Shown here in pieces: positions 25,191-33,434 of a stretch of 64,000 nt of DNA (its first letter is position 1; every line of letters starts with the position of its first letter). The position numbers were made by a program, and so were the translations under genes. The stretch lies in contig CAZQJS010000005.1 in NCBI GenBank assembly GCA_964593725.1, positions 1 to 64,000 of the forward strand, read 5' to 3'. This DNA comes from JAIOSM01 sp964593725. Lineage in GTDB: Bacteria > Desulfobacterota > Desulfobacteria > Desulfobacterales > Desulfobacteraceae. The notes below the pieces were generated by a model that was not told where the DNA came from, ran no database searches, and worked only from the letters and a program-made list of their open reading frames with translations.

Positions 25191-25277
25191 TTATCCCCAC
25201 CATCCCCAGCCAAAACTGGCCACCCAGAGGATGGAAAACACTATTGTTGCTATCAAATATAGATCTTCTTTTGCCAT
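25191..25277 (-). CDS. Symporter small accessory protein (28 residues)
   Basis: A 28-codon gene: starts MAKEDLYLIATI, contains one hydrophobic helix (FSILWVASFGWG) and ends WWG before TAA. AGGAGG stands seven bases before the ATG, an ideal ribosome site. It begins 32 bases after the sodium:solute symporter stop. Very short single-helix proteins of this kind are annotated beside SSS symporters, and the start, helix and Trp/Gly-rich end all fit; it is expected to bind the transporter in the membrane. It is too short for most gene finders. Confidence 0.75.
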   Translation of the reverse strand: MAKEDLYLIATIVFSILWVASFGWGWWG

Positions 25278-25309
25278 GATATGTCCTCCTTAATTGCTAA
25301 AATAACAAT

Positions 25310-27103
25310 CTATGCAGTTACAGCAGCATCTGCTTCTTTTGTTACATCCATTGTCTCTTCATCAGCACGCCTGATCTGTTCCTCAGTCGTTGTAGACATT
25401 TCAGCTTTAAAACAGATTGCCCACATCATAACAATACCAACGATCCACCAGAAAATCTGCCATGACCAGATGGCAGGAAATCCGCAGAAGGAAAATGCAG
25501 TATTACCCCATAGTACTCCAGGGCCAAGGGCAAGACAATACCATACAGGCACAAGGTATTTCAGCCAGTTTCGCCATTTCTGACCATTTGGAGATGGAGC
25601 ATCAATACTGTTGATCCATTCCCTGACTTCTTTCTGCCGTGCAATGGTCTCTTCACTGTTTTTAAATCCAAGGGCACGGCATCCGTAGGCCACAACAAAA
25701 CCTGCAAAGAGTCCCCAGAATGCTGTATGCATTGAGAGCGGGTACTTCCATACAAAGTATGTAAGCATATTTACACAGATTCCCACCAGAAGACCCAGGG
25801 CTGCACCTACGCTTGGAAATTTAAATCCATAATGAACTCCCACAAGCATAAGATACATAATGGTTCCAAAGGTGGTTGCAAATCCTCCGATCATAACAAT
25901 GGCATCAGACGCTGTAAGGCTTACTATAACAGCTGCTACGGTTAAAAGGGTTGCCATGACGCGGTTTGTCCATATCTGCTCTGAATGACTTCCGCCCTGG
26001 CCTCTGACATATCTCCACCATACATCCCTTTGTATGATTGTTCCGCCTGTTCCGATATAGGGTGCTGCTGTGGAGTGAATTGCTGCAATTGCACCAAGGA
26101 ATACAAGGCCCAGAATAGGACCTGGTAAAAATTTAGTCATGAGTTTTGGTACTACATCACCATTGTTTGCGATTGTCATTTCTCCTGCAAGTTCCAGAAT
26201 TTTTGCTCCCATACCCTGGAAGGCTGAGAAGAAAAAGAGACAAAGACCAACAATAAATGTTGACATGAAAACCTGCTGCCATGCAAGGGGTTTAGGATTG
26301 GAAATACCAAAATTCCAGAGAATAAATGCTGGAGATGACTGAATACCCATGAGGGCAAACATATAAGTTAAAATCATAACAGCAGTCCAGCCGCCGCCAA
26401 TACCAAAGTTTATCAATCTCGGTACCTGGCTGTATTTCGGATCAAGGTCAGCCAGAGATTTTACCATGCCGCTCCAGCCGCCAATCACATCTGATTTAAT
26501 AACAAAAAGACCAAGAAGCATAATACCGATTACCAAAAGCAGAAATTGCAGAACACCAACCCAGGTACTTGCTTTTAAACCACCGGTTACAACATAAAAC
26601 CAGACAATAAAAGCCATTATAATAAGACCCCAGAATGGAGGCACACCAGCTACCCAGTAAAACAGTTTTGATGCTGCAATGAGCTGAATACCTGAATAAA
26701 AAATTGAATATAACAGCGCTGCAAGCACAGTCAGCCATCTTACAACCTCATTGTTATAGTAATATGCAAACATATCACCTGGTGTTATAAAACCATACCG
26801 TTTACCCATGAGCCAGTTCCGTTTTGCAAAAAAAGCTCCTGTAATTGGTATGGTCAAAACATAAAATGAGGCAAATGCATAAACCAGGCCCACTTTCCAG
26901 ATTAAACCCGGATGCCCGACAAATGTCCATCCTGAAAAGGATGCTGCTGTTGCTGCCATTAAAAACGCGATAAAGGGAATAGAACGCCCTGCAATTCCAT
27001 AACCTGATGCGGTTTTTTCAGTAAAAAATCCCCTTAAACCCCACCAGAAACAATAAATAATATATATTCCCAAGAATAGATAAACCCAATATTTCGGTTC
27101 CAT
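25310..27103 (-). CDS. Sodium:solute symporter (SSS family), probable acetate/propionate carrier
   Basis: 597 residues with about 13 membrane helices. The core has the SSS look (GYGIAGRSIPFIAFLMA, then SGWTFVGHPG; later GAIAAIHSTAAPYIGTGG), and a hydrophilic C-terminal end after about 560. The substrate is inferred from place: acs and prpE lie directly upstream on the same strand and the DUF294/exonuclease pair downstream, as around ActP/MctP carriers. AGGAGG-like GGAGGAAAA precedes the ATG. The 163-base leader holds a minigene with a strong ribosome site. Lactate, pyruvate or proline remain possible substrates. Confidence 0.82.
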   Translation of the reverse strand: MEPKYWVYLFLGIYIIYCFWWGLRGFFTEKTASGYGIAGRSIPFIAFLMAATAASFSGWTFVGHPGLIWKVGLVYAFASFYVLTIPITGAFFAKRNWLMGKRYGFITPGDMFAYYYNNEVVRWLTVLAALLYSIFYSGIQLIAASKLFYWVAGVPPFWGLIIMAFIVWFYVVTGGLKASTWVGVLQFLLLVIGIMLLGLFVIKSDVIGGWSGMVKSLADLDPKYSQVPRLINFGIGGGWTAVMILTYMFALMGIQSSPAFILWNFGISNPKPLAWQQVFMSTFIVGLCLFFFSAFQGMGAKILELAGEMTIANNGDVVPKLMTKFLPGPILGLVFLGAIAAIHSTAAPYIGTGGTIIQRDVWWRYVRGQGGSHSEQIWTNRVMATLLTVAAVIVSLTASDAIVMIGGFATTFGTIMYLMLVGVHYGFKFPSVGAALGLLVGICVNMLTYFVWKYPLSMHTAFWGLFAGFVVAYGCRALGFKNSEETIARQKEVREWINSIDAPSPNGQKWRNWLKYLVPVWYCLALGPGVLWGNTAFSFCGFPAIWSWQIFWWIVGIVMMWAICFKAEMSTTTEEQIRRADEETMDVTKEADAAVTA

Positions 27104-27177
27104 AAAAATTTTCCTCCTAATTCATCTTTGCTTTTGAGTTGATCGGATAACTCACATGATTATCATTCAAACAAACC

Positions 27178-27189
27178 TCAGCAGAGCAT
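27178..27189 (-). other. Leader minigene Met-Leu-Cys-stop before the symporter
   Basis: On the reverse strand ATG CTC TGC TGA follows GGGGAGGTGGTG by about seven bases; that ribosome site is stronger than most real genes here have. The three-codon frame ends 74 bases before the symporter ATG. It may be a true leader that couples ribosome loading to mRNA stability or termination, or a chance ATG after a conserved purine-rich element. Confidence 0.35.
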
Positions 27190-27266
27190 ATATTTCACCA
27201 CCTCCCCTTTAATCCCTTTATTCTTTTTTGCCGGTTAAAGTTATATGTATCATTACTAAACATAAT

Positions 27267-29168
27267 TTAGGCCCTTTTCCCATACCCAATCTTTCCAAGG
27301 GATTCTTCAATTTCATCCAGTGAAGCAGGATCATCAATTGTAGCTGGCAATTTCCACTCTTTTTTATCTGCAATGGATCGCATTGTTCCCCTTAACACTT
27401 TACCAGATCTTGTCTTAGGAAGCCGTTTTACAACGGTTGCTGTTTTAAATGCAGCAACTGGTCCTATCTGCTCCCTTACCCTCTGGATCACTTCTTTTAT
27501 TATCTCGTCATGGTCCTTGGTAACTCCTGCATTAAGTACAAGGAGTCCCAGGGGAATCTGACCCTTAAGCTGATCTTCAACTCCCATTACTGCACACTCT
27601 GCCACATCAGGATGCCCTGCAATGGCCTCTTCCATGCCGCCTGTGGACAGCCTGTGCCCTGCAACATTGATTATGTCATCGGTTCGTGCCATTACAAACA
27701 CATAACCGTCTGCATCAATGAAACCTGCATCTGCAGTTTCATAGTATCCAGGAAATGTTTTAAGGTATTTTTCAATATAAATCTGATCTTTTTCCCACAG
27801 AGTCGGCAGAGTTCCGGGAGGCAGGGGCAGTTTAACAACAATTGCACCTATTTCACCCGGGCCGACATTGTTGCCGTCTGGGTCAAGCACCTGAATATCC
27901 CAGCCAGGAACAGCTTTTGTGGGAGATCCTGGTTTTACTTCAAACTGGTGCAGGCCAACACAATTTGCTGCAATGGCCCAACCGGTTTCTGTCTGCCACC
28001 AGTGGTCTATTACCGGGATATTCAGGCTGTTCTCAGCCCAGGAAAGGGTGTCAGGATCGGTTCTCTCCCCTGCCAGGAAAAGATACTTAAAATTTGAAAG
28101 GTCAAATTTCTGCATCAATTCCGCCTTGGGATCTTCACGCTTTATTGCCCTGAAAGCTGTTGGAGCCGTGAACATGGTTTTAACCTTATGTTCTGCTATT
28201 ACTCGCCAGAATGCGCTTGCATCCGGAGTTCCAACGGGTTTTCCTTCATAGAGAATTGTTGTGCAACCCTGGAACAGCGGAGCATATACAATGTAAGAAT
28301 GACCCACAACCCATCCAATATCCGAGGCTGCCCAGTAGACATCACCTTTTCTAACACCATAGATAGCTCCCATTGTCCATTTCAGGGCCACCAGGTGCCC
28401 TCCATTATCCCTTACAACTCCCTTTGGTTCTCCAGTTGTTCCGGAAGTATAAAGAATATAGAGAGGGTCGGTTGCTTTGACAGGCACACAATCAGCCGGT
28501 GCTGCCTTTGACATCTCATCCATCCAGTCAAAATCCCGGTCCTGAATCAGGCCTGCTTCTGCCTGGGGGCGTTGAAAAATAACACAGGATTCAGGTTTAA
28601 ACTGAGCAAGCTCAATGGCCTTATCCAATAGAGGCTTATATTCAATAACCCTGGAAATCTCAATACCACAGGATGCTGAAACTATCACTTTTGGTTTAGC
28701 ATCATTTATCCTGGTTGCAAGTTCATTGGCAGCAAAACCACCAAAAACAACGGAATGTACTGCACCTATCCTGGCACATGCCAGCATTGCAACTGCTGCT
28801 TCCGGGATCATTGGCATATAGATTATTACCCTGTCACCTTTTTTAACATTTTTTGAAACAAGAACTCCTGCAAACTTTGAAACCTGGTCCTTAAGTTCTG
28901 AAAATGTTATTTTTCTTATAGTATCAGTTACCGGGCTGTCATAGATGATTGCATTGTTCTCACCCATGCCGTTTTCAACATGAAGATCAACTGCATTATA
29001 ACATGTATTGAGCTCGCCACCTGAAAACCATCGATAAAAGGGTTTGTTTGAATCATCCAGAACCTTGTCCCATTTTTTATACCAATGGCACTCTTCTGCT
29101 ATTTTGCCCCAGAACGCATCTGGATCTTTAAGGGATTGCTCATACGCTTCAGTATACAAATTTGACAT
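27267..29168 (-). CDS. prpE: Propionyl-CoA synthetase (AMP-forming)
   Basis: 633 residues of the adenylate-forming family. P-loop YTSGTTGEPKGVVRDNGG, the PrpE-type VALKWTMGAIYGV, the GERTDPDTLSW segment and the C-terminal TRSGKVLRGTMR with its catalytic Lys are all clear; PrpE differs from Acs by exactly these stretches. It makes propionyl-CoA from propionate, ATP and CoA through propionyl-AMP. The Lys near the C-terminus is a known target of reversible acetylation in the family. It lies 30 bases after acs, in one operon. Confidence 0.9.
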   Translation of the reverse strand: MSNLYTEAYEQSLKDPDAFWGKIAEECHWYKKWDKVLDDSNKPFYRWFSGGELNTCYNAVDLHVENGMGENNAIIYDSPVTDTIRKITFSELKDQVSKFAGVLVSKNVKKGDRVIIYMPMIPEAAVAMLACARIGAVHSVVFGGFAANELATRINDAKPKVIVSASCGIEISRVIEYKPLLDKAIELAQFKPESCVIFQRPQAEAGLIQDRDFDWMDEMSKAAPADCVPVKATDPLYILYTSGTTGEPKGVVRDNGGHLVALKWTMGAIYGVRKGDVYWAASDIGWVVGHSYIVYAPLFQGCTTILYEGKPVGTPDASAFWRVIAEHKVKTMFTAPTAFRAIKREDPKAELMQKFDLSNFKYLFLAGERTDPDTLSWAENSLNIPVIDHWWQTETGWAIAANCVGLHQFEVKPGSPTKAVPGWDIQVLDPDGNNVGPGEIGAIVVKLPLPPGTLPTLWEKDQIYIEKYLKTFPGYYETADAGFIDADGYVFVMARTDDIINVAGHRLSTGGMEEAIAGHPDVAECAVMGVEDQLKGQIPLGLLVLNAGVTKDHDEIIKEVIQRVREQIGPVAAFKTATVVKRLPKTRSGKVLRGTMRSIADKKEWKLPATIDDPASLDEIEESLGKIGYGKRA

Positions 29169-29198
29169 AAATATCCTCCAGATATTAGCGCTGCAATA

Positions 29199-31229
29199 TT
29201 ATGATTTATCAACCATCTGCTGAATGGTTTCCACAACTTCCGGATTGGCAAGGGTCATTACATTTCCTACATCGCCCTTATTGGAAATTGCACCAAGTAC
29301 CCTTCTCATGATTTTTCCTGATCTGGTTTTCGGCATATCAGGCACCAGCCATACTTTTCTTGGTTTTGCAATCTTTCCTATCTGATCACATATGGCATCG
29401 GAAATTTTCTGAGCAAGTTCGTCTGTAGCTTTTACACCCGGTTTCAAAGCAATATAGAGATCCGGCTCTTTTCCTTTGATATCATGGGCAACCGGTACAA
29501 CAGCAGCTTCTGCGACTTCTTCCACAACAAGTGATGCTGATTCTATCTCTTTTGTACCAAGCCTGTGGCCGGAAACGTTAATAACATCATCAATGCGGCC
29601 AAGTACCCTGAAATAGCCGTCCTCACCAACAGTTGCAGCATCGCCTGTGAGATATGGCCAGTCTTTCCAGTCTTTGCTGTCCGGCTTTGTATTGTACATT
29701 CCAAAATAGGTATCAACAAATCTGTCTCTGTCACCCCAGATGGTCTGGAACATTCCCGGCCATGGATTCTGTATACAGATATTACCTGCAATTCCAGGAC
29801 CCACTTCTTTTCCTTCATCATCAAAAATAATGGGATGAATACCAGGTACGCCCGGACCTGCTGAACCCGGTTTCATGGGACTGATGCCCGGAACCGTGCT
29901 GCAGAGAAAACCTCCGGTCTCTGTCTGCCAGTAGGTATCAACTATGGCAGCTTCTCCTTTGCCGACAACACTTTCATACCACTTCCACACTTCAGGTTCG
30001 ATTGGTTCTCCAACTGTGGTCATATGTTTGAAATGATATTGATATTTAGCAGGTTCATCCGGGCCAAGTTTTCTTAAAGCCCTTATAGCTGTCGGGGCAG
30101 TATGGAAAATATTAACATCCAGGGCCTGGGCAATTCTCCAGGATCTTCCTGCGTCTGGATAGGTTGGCACTCCTTCGTATATTACTGTTGAAGCACAAAG
30201 TGCAAGAGGTCCATAGACAATGAATGAATGGCCTGTTATCCATCCTATATCAGCCATGCACCAGTAAACATCTTCAGGATGAATATCCTGGATATATTTT
30301 GACATTGCAGTTACATAGGAGAGATAACCACCTGTGCCGTGCTGACATCCCTTTGGTTTTCCTGTGGTTCCGCTTGTGTACATTAAAAACAACGGTTCCT
30401 CAGACAGCATCTGCTCTGGTTCAACCCTTGCACCATAGTATTTTTTCAACTCTGTGTTAACAGAAATATCCCTTCCTTCCTTCATTGGAGTCTCTGAAGA
30501 GTATTTTCCAGGATACCTCTCCCAAACCAGAACTGTATCAACAACCTGTCCCTGGTCAGCAGCAATTTTTACAGCTTCGTCTGCATTTGCCTTATGCTCA
30601 AGCAGTTTTCCACTTCTGTAATAGGCATCAGTAACAATCAAAACCCTGGATTGGGAATCAACTATTCTGTCTGCACTTGCACTTGCAGAAAACCCGCCAA
30701 ATACAACCGAGTGTATTACACCTAATCTTGCACAGGCAAGCATTGTAATTGGAAGCTCTGCTGACATGGGCATATGGATAGTAACCCTGTCTCCCCTTTT
30801 CAGTTTTGCTGTATCACGCAGCAGTGCTGCAAACTCATTAACCCGGACATATAGTTCCTGGTAGGTAATATGCTCAATTTTTTCATCTTCAAGTTCAGGA
30901 ACAAAATGTATGGCTGTTTTATTCTTATTTTTTTCAAGATGCCGGTCAATACAATTATAGCTTGCATTGATCCTGCCCCCTTTAAACCATTTATAGCACG
31001 GGGCATCACTGGTATCTAAAACTTCATCCCAGTATTTATACCATGTAAGCAATTCTGCAAATTCAGTGTAATAATCGGGGAAATTGTCCAGGCTGAATCT
31101 ATCAAAAATTGAAGGATCACATATGTTGGCCTGACCAATGAATTTTGTGGAAGGATAATATAATTCTTCTTCTTTCCAATGAACTGCAATTTGAGCTTCT
31201 GTGGTTTCTAGGACTTCCTTTTTACTCAT
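29199..31229 (-). CDS. acs: Acetyl-CoA synthetase (AMP-forming)
   Basis: 676 residues. MYTSGTTGKPKGCQHGTGGY (P-loop), VDTYWQTETGG, the hinge Asp in VLGRIDDVINVSGHRLGT and the C-terminal TRSGKIMRRVL with the acetylatable Lys identify Acs. It converts acetate, ATP and CoA to acetyl-CoA, AMP and pyrophosphate in the cytoplasm. AGGAGG precedes the ATG. It is the first gene of the acs-prpE pair, reached through a leader of several hundred bases with a hairpin at 31331-31349, and faces a divergent AAA+ activator gene. Confidence 0.93.
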   Translation of the reverse strand: MSKKEVLETTEAQIAVHWKEEELYYPSTKFIGQANICDPSIFDRFSLDNFPDYYTEFAELLTWYKYWDEVLDTSDAPCYKWFKGGRINASYNCIDRHLEKNKNKTAIHFVPELEDEKIEHITYQELYVRVNEFAALLRDTAKLKRGDRVTIHMPMSAELPITMLACARLGVIHSVVFGGFSASASADRIVDSQSRVLIVTDAYYRSGKLLEHKANADEAVKIAADQGQVVDTVLVWERYPGKYSSETPMKEGRDISVNTELKKYYGARVEPEQMLSEEPLFLMYTSGTTGKPKGCQHGTGGYLSYVTAMSKYIQDIHPEDVYWCMADIGWITGHSFIVYGPLALCASTVIYEGVPTYPDAGRSWRIAQALDVNIFHTAPTAIRALRKLGPDEPAKYQYHFKHMTTVGEPIEPEVWKWYESVVGKGEAAIVDTYWQTETGGFLCSTVPGISPMKPGSAGPGVPGIHPIIFDDEGKEVGPGIAGNICIQNPWPGMFQTIWGDRDRFVDTYFGMYNTKPDSKDWKDWPYLTGDAATVGEDGYFRVLGRIDDVINVSGHRLGTKEIESASLVVEEVAEAAVVPVAHDIKGKEPDLYIALKPGVKATDELAQKISDAICDQIGKIAKPRKVWLVPDMPKTRSGKIMRRVLGAISNKGDVGNVMTLANPEVVETIQQMVDKS

Positions 31230-31330
31230 CGAGCTTCCTCCTGCTTAAAGATTAAAAGTTTAAGAAGTAAGTTTTAAATTAATAAAAACTTCTTTTATTA
31301 AAAAATATTCTTTAAAAAAATATTTTAAAC

Positions 31331-31349
31331 CTCAACCCTTGGGGTTAAG
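31331..31349 (-). terminator. Attenuator-like hairpin in the acs leader
   Basis: On the reverse strand CTTAACCC and GGGTTGAG pair (one wobble) round a CAA loop and are followed by a T-rich stretch (GTTTAAAATATTTTTTT). It lies about 100 bases before the acs start. It could attenuate acs transcription or, on the forward strand, act as a terminator. Confidence 0.4.
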
Positions 31350-31756
31350 CTTTATTTTTAATCTCTGAAGGTGCCGAAAAGTCAGGCCATAGAGCATTGT
31401 AGTCGCAAATTGTGTTTAAAAACTAAATCATATTCATAACTTTTATAAAGCTGTAGTAAGAAAATCAAATTTAGTCAATAGGTATATTGATTTTTTTTAA
31501 AAAAAAATTAAACTTTCTGATTTTTTAGTGATTTTAATTACACGCTTTTTTGATGGAAGCGCCGCTATAGTCACTGTTTGAGGCGTTTATTGATTTGTTT
31601 TTTTTATTACGTTTTGAATTAGATTTTTTCCATGGTTTTAATCTGTGATTTGTTGTTAGTGTACGCCTGTGCCAGGGAGTTTGAGGATCAATCTCGCAAA
31701 AAATCAACTGGTTATATCGTAAAATCCATTAAAAAAACAACTTTTTTCCGTTTTTT

Positions 31757-31787
31757 TGAAATTTCGTTGTAATAAAACGAAATTTCA
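31757..31787. promoter_or_regulatory. 12-bp-arm inverted repeat before the AAA+ regulator
   Basis: TGAAATTTCGTT, seven bases, AACGAAATTTCA: exact symmetry over 12+12 bases, ending 15 bases before the regulator's ATG. A site so placed would block or control translation or transcription of the regulator itself; autoregulation is the simplest reading. No T-run follows. Confidence 0.65.
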
Positions 31788-31802
31788 TGTATCATAAAAA
31801 TT

Positions 31803-33434
31803 ATGAAGCTGTCTTTGTCATATAAACCGGAGTTTGAGTCATTAAAAGAGCTTTTAATTAAAATAGCAGCGCAGAAATCCATTGACAGCATCCTGAATAT
31901 GGTGGTGGATAATTTCATACAAAGGCCCAATATTGCAATCGTGAGGATCTGGCTGAAAAAAAAAGGAGATATCTGTAAAAATTGTTTCATGTCAGGAAAC
32001 TGCAGAAATCCCAAAGAGTGTCTTCACCTTGCCGCAAGCAAAGGAGAATCCATCTGTAAAAAGGAAAAAAACTGGTCTGTTTTAGAAGATCAATTCATGA
32101 GAATCCCCATGGGTTATTCAACAATAGGAAAAGTTGCCTGGAAAAAAAGGGATCTGTCAAAAAAAGAGATTGAAAAAGAGTTCGACTGGCAGGAAAAGGA
32201 TATATGGGCAAAGGGAGAAAAAATAGCTGGCTTTGAAATCAAGCCCCTTTTATTTGATAACAGGATGCTTGGAGTAATAGCAATCTATTCAAGAACAAAA
32301 GCAGACAGAGACAAGGAGGGAAAATTCCGGGTGGAAATGATTGCCCATTCAATTGCAGCTGCCATTGCAAATTCTGAAACATATAATGAAATAAACCGAT
32401 TGAACTCCCAGCTGGAACTTGAAAATACTTTTTTAAAAAAAGAGATAAATGAGACCAGAAATTATGGCAGTATCATTGGAAAAAGTCCAAATCTTATGAA
32501 TATTCTGGAACAGATTGAACTTGTTGCAAAAACCGATGTTAATATATTTATCTTTGGGGAACCAGGCACGGGTAAAGAACTCATAGCACGGGAGATCCAT
32601 AATAAAAGCCCCAGAAAAACAATGCCCTTGATTAAAGTAAACTGCGGCACAATTCCGGAAAAATTATATAAGAGTAAGTTTTTCGGAAGTATCAAAGGAG
32701 GAATGAGCGGGAATATACATAAAGGTGCAGGAATGTTTGAGGCAGCAGATAAAGGTACGCTGTTCCTTGATGAAGCAGGAGACCTTCCTGTTAAATTTCA
32801 GAGTAAATTTTTAAGGGTTTTACAAAAAGGCTCCTATGAACGGCTGGGTGAAAATATTGCAAGAAATATTAATGCAAGAATAATTGCAGCTACCAGCAGG
32901 AATATAAAAAATGATATTAAACAGGGAAGATTCAGGCAGGATTTATTTTATAAACTAAATGTATTTCCAATTCACATTGACCCTTTAAGGGAGAGAAAAG
33001 AAGATATTAAGCTCCTTGCAAACTATTTTCTTAAAAGAATTTCCAAGGAGATGCAAAAAACAGTTCCTGATATTTCAAAGCAGGGAATGAAAAAACTTCT
33101 ATCATACTCATGGCCCGGAAATGTAAGGGAACTTCAAAACATAATTGAAAGAGCTGTAATAACCTTCCAGGGTAAGAAGCTGGAATTCAGCATATCTGAC
33201 AATAACCAGAATTGTGCCCTCAAGGCAAAAGCAATGTATAAAGGGGAACACAGTCTAAAGGTTCTCACCGAAGAACAAATATCTCTACTCTCAATGAGAA
33301 ATACTATAAATGCTTTAAAGATGTGTAATGGAAAAATTTATGGGCAGGACGGTGCGGCTGCACTGCTTAAAATACCACCCACAACCCTCTCCTCCAGACT
33401 AAAAAAAATTCAAATACCATCAGATCTTTTTTAG
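31803..33434 (+). CDS. GAF/AAA+/Fis-HTH transcriptional regulator with degenerate GAFTGA loop
   Basis: 543 residues: N-terminal GAF domain (about 20-190) with a cysteine cluster (Cys58, 61, 67, 73), a short coiled coil, AAA+ domain with Walker A GEPGTGKE (252-259) and Walker B TLFLDE (319-324), and a Fis-type helix-turn-helix at the C-terminus (GAAALLKIPPTTLSSRL). In sigma54 activators the loop that touches sigma54 is GAFTGA; here positions 299-304 read GGMSGN. ATP handling looks intact but sigma54 contact may be lost. The gene diverges from acs, whose operon it may control. The ribosome site is weak. Its 3' end overlaps the convergent methyltransferase gene by 15 bases. Confidence 0.82.
   Translation: MKLSLSYKPEFESLKELLIKIAAQKSIDSILNMVVDNFIQRPNIAIVRIWLKKKGDICKNCFMSGNCRNPKECLHLAASKGESICKKEKNWSVLEDQFMRIPMGYSTIGKVAWKKRDLSKKEIEKEFDWQEKDIWAKGEKIAGFEIKPLLFDNRMLGVIAIYSRTKADRDKEGKFRVEMIAHSIAAAIANSETYNEINRLNSQLELENTFLKKEINETRNYGSIIGKSPNLMNILEQIELVAKTDVNIFIFGEPGTGKELIAREIHNKSPRKTMPLIKVNCGTIPEKLYKSKFFGSIKGGMSGNIHKGAGMFEAADKGTLFLDEAGDLPVKFQSKFLRVLQKGSYERLGENIARNINARIIAATSRNIKNDIKQGRFRQDLFYKLNVFPIHIDPLRERKEDIKLLANYFLKRISKEMQKTVPDISKQGMKKLLSYSWPGNVRELQNIIERAVITFQGKKLEFSISDNNQNCALKAKAMYKGEHSLKVLTEEQISLLSMRNTINALKMCNGKIYGQDGAAALLKIPPTTLSSRLKKIQIPSDLF

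Larger units (their letters stand above)
31230..31802. other. 573-base divergent intergenic region (acs / AAA+ regulator)
   Basis: No gene is seen. It holds a small hairpin near acs (31331-31349) and a 12-bp-arm inverted repeat next to the regulator (31757-31787). Several A/T-rich stretches would suit promoters on the reverse strand (for example TTGATT with TATAAA-like sequences near 31455-31475), but no convincing -35/-10 pair or sigma54 GG/GC element was found. Confidence 0.5.

Noticed and set aside
27510..28097. Long forward open frame inside prpE
   Set aside because: It is the complement of conserved PrpE coding sequence, with no ribosome site and no recognisable protein features.
31370..31395. 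Second possible sigma54 element (TGGCCTGACTTTTCGG on the reverse strand)
   Set aside because: Spacing is right but the -12 reads TTCG rather than TTGC; too weak to call.
31640..31690. Possible sigma54 promoter (TGGCAC on the reverse strand) for acs
   Set aside because: The -24-like TGGCAC is followed by TACA where TTGC should stand, so the GC of the -12 element is missing.
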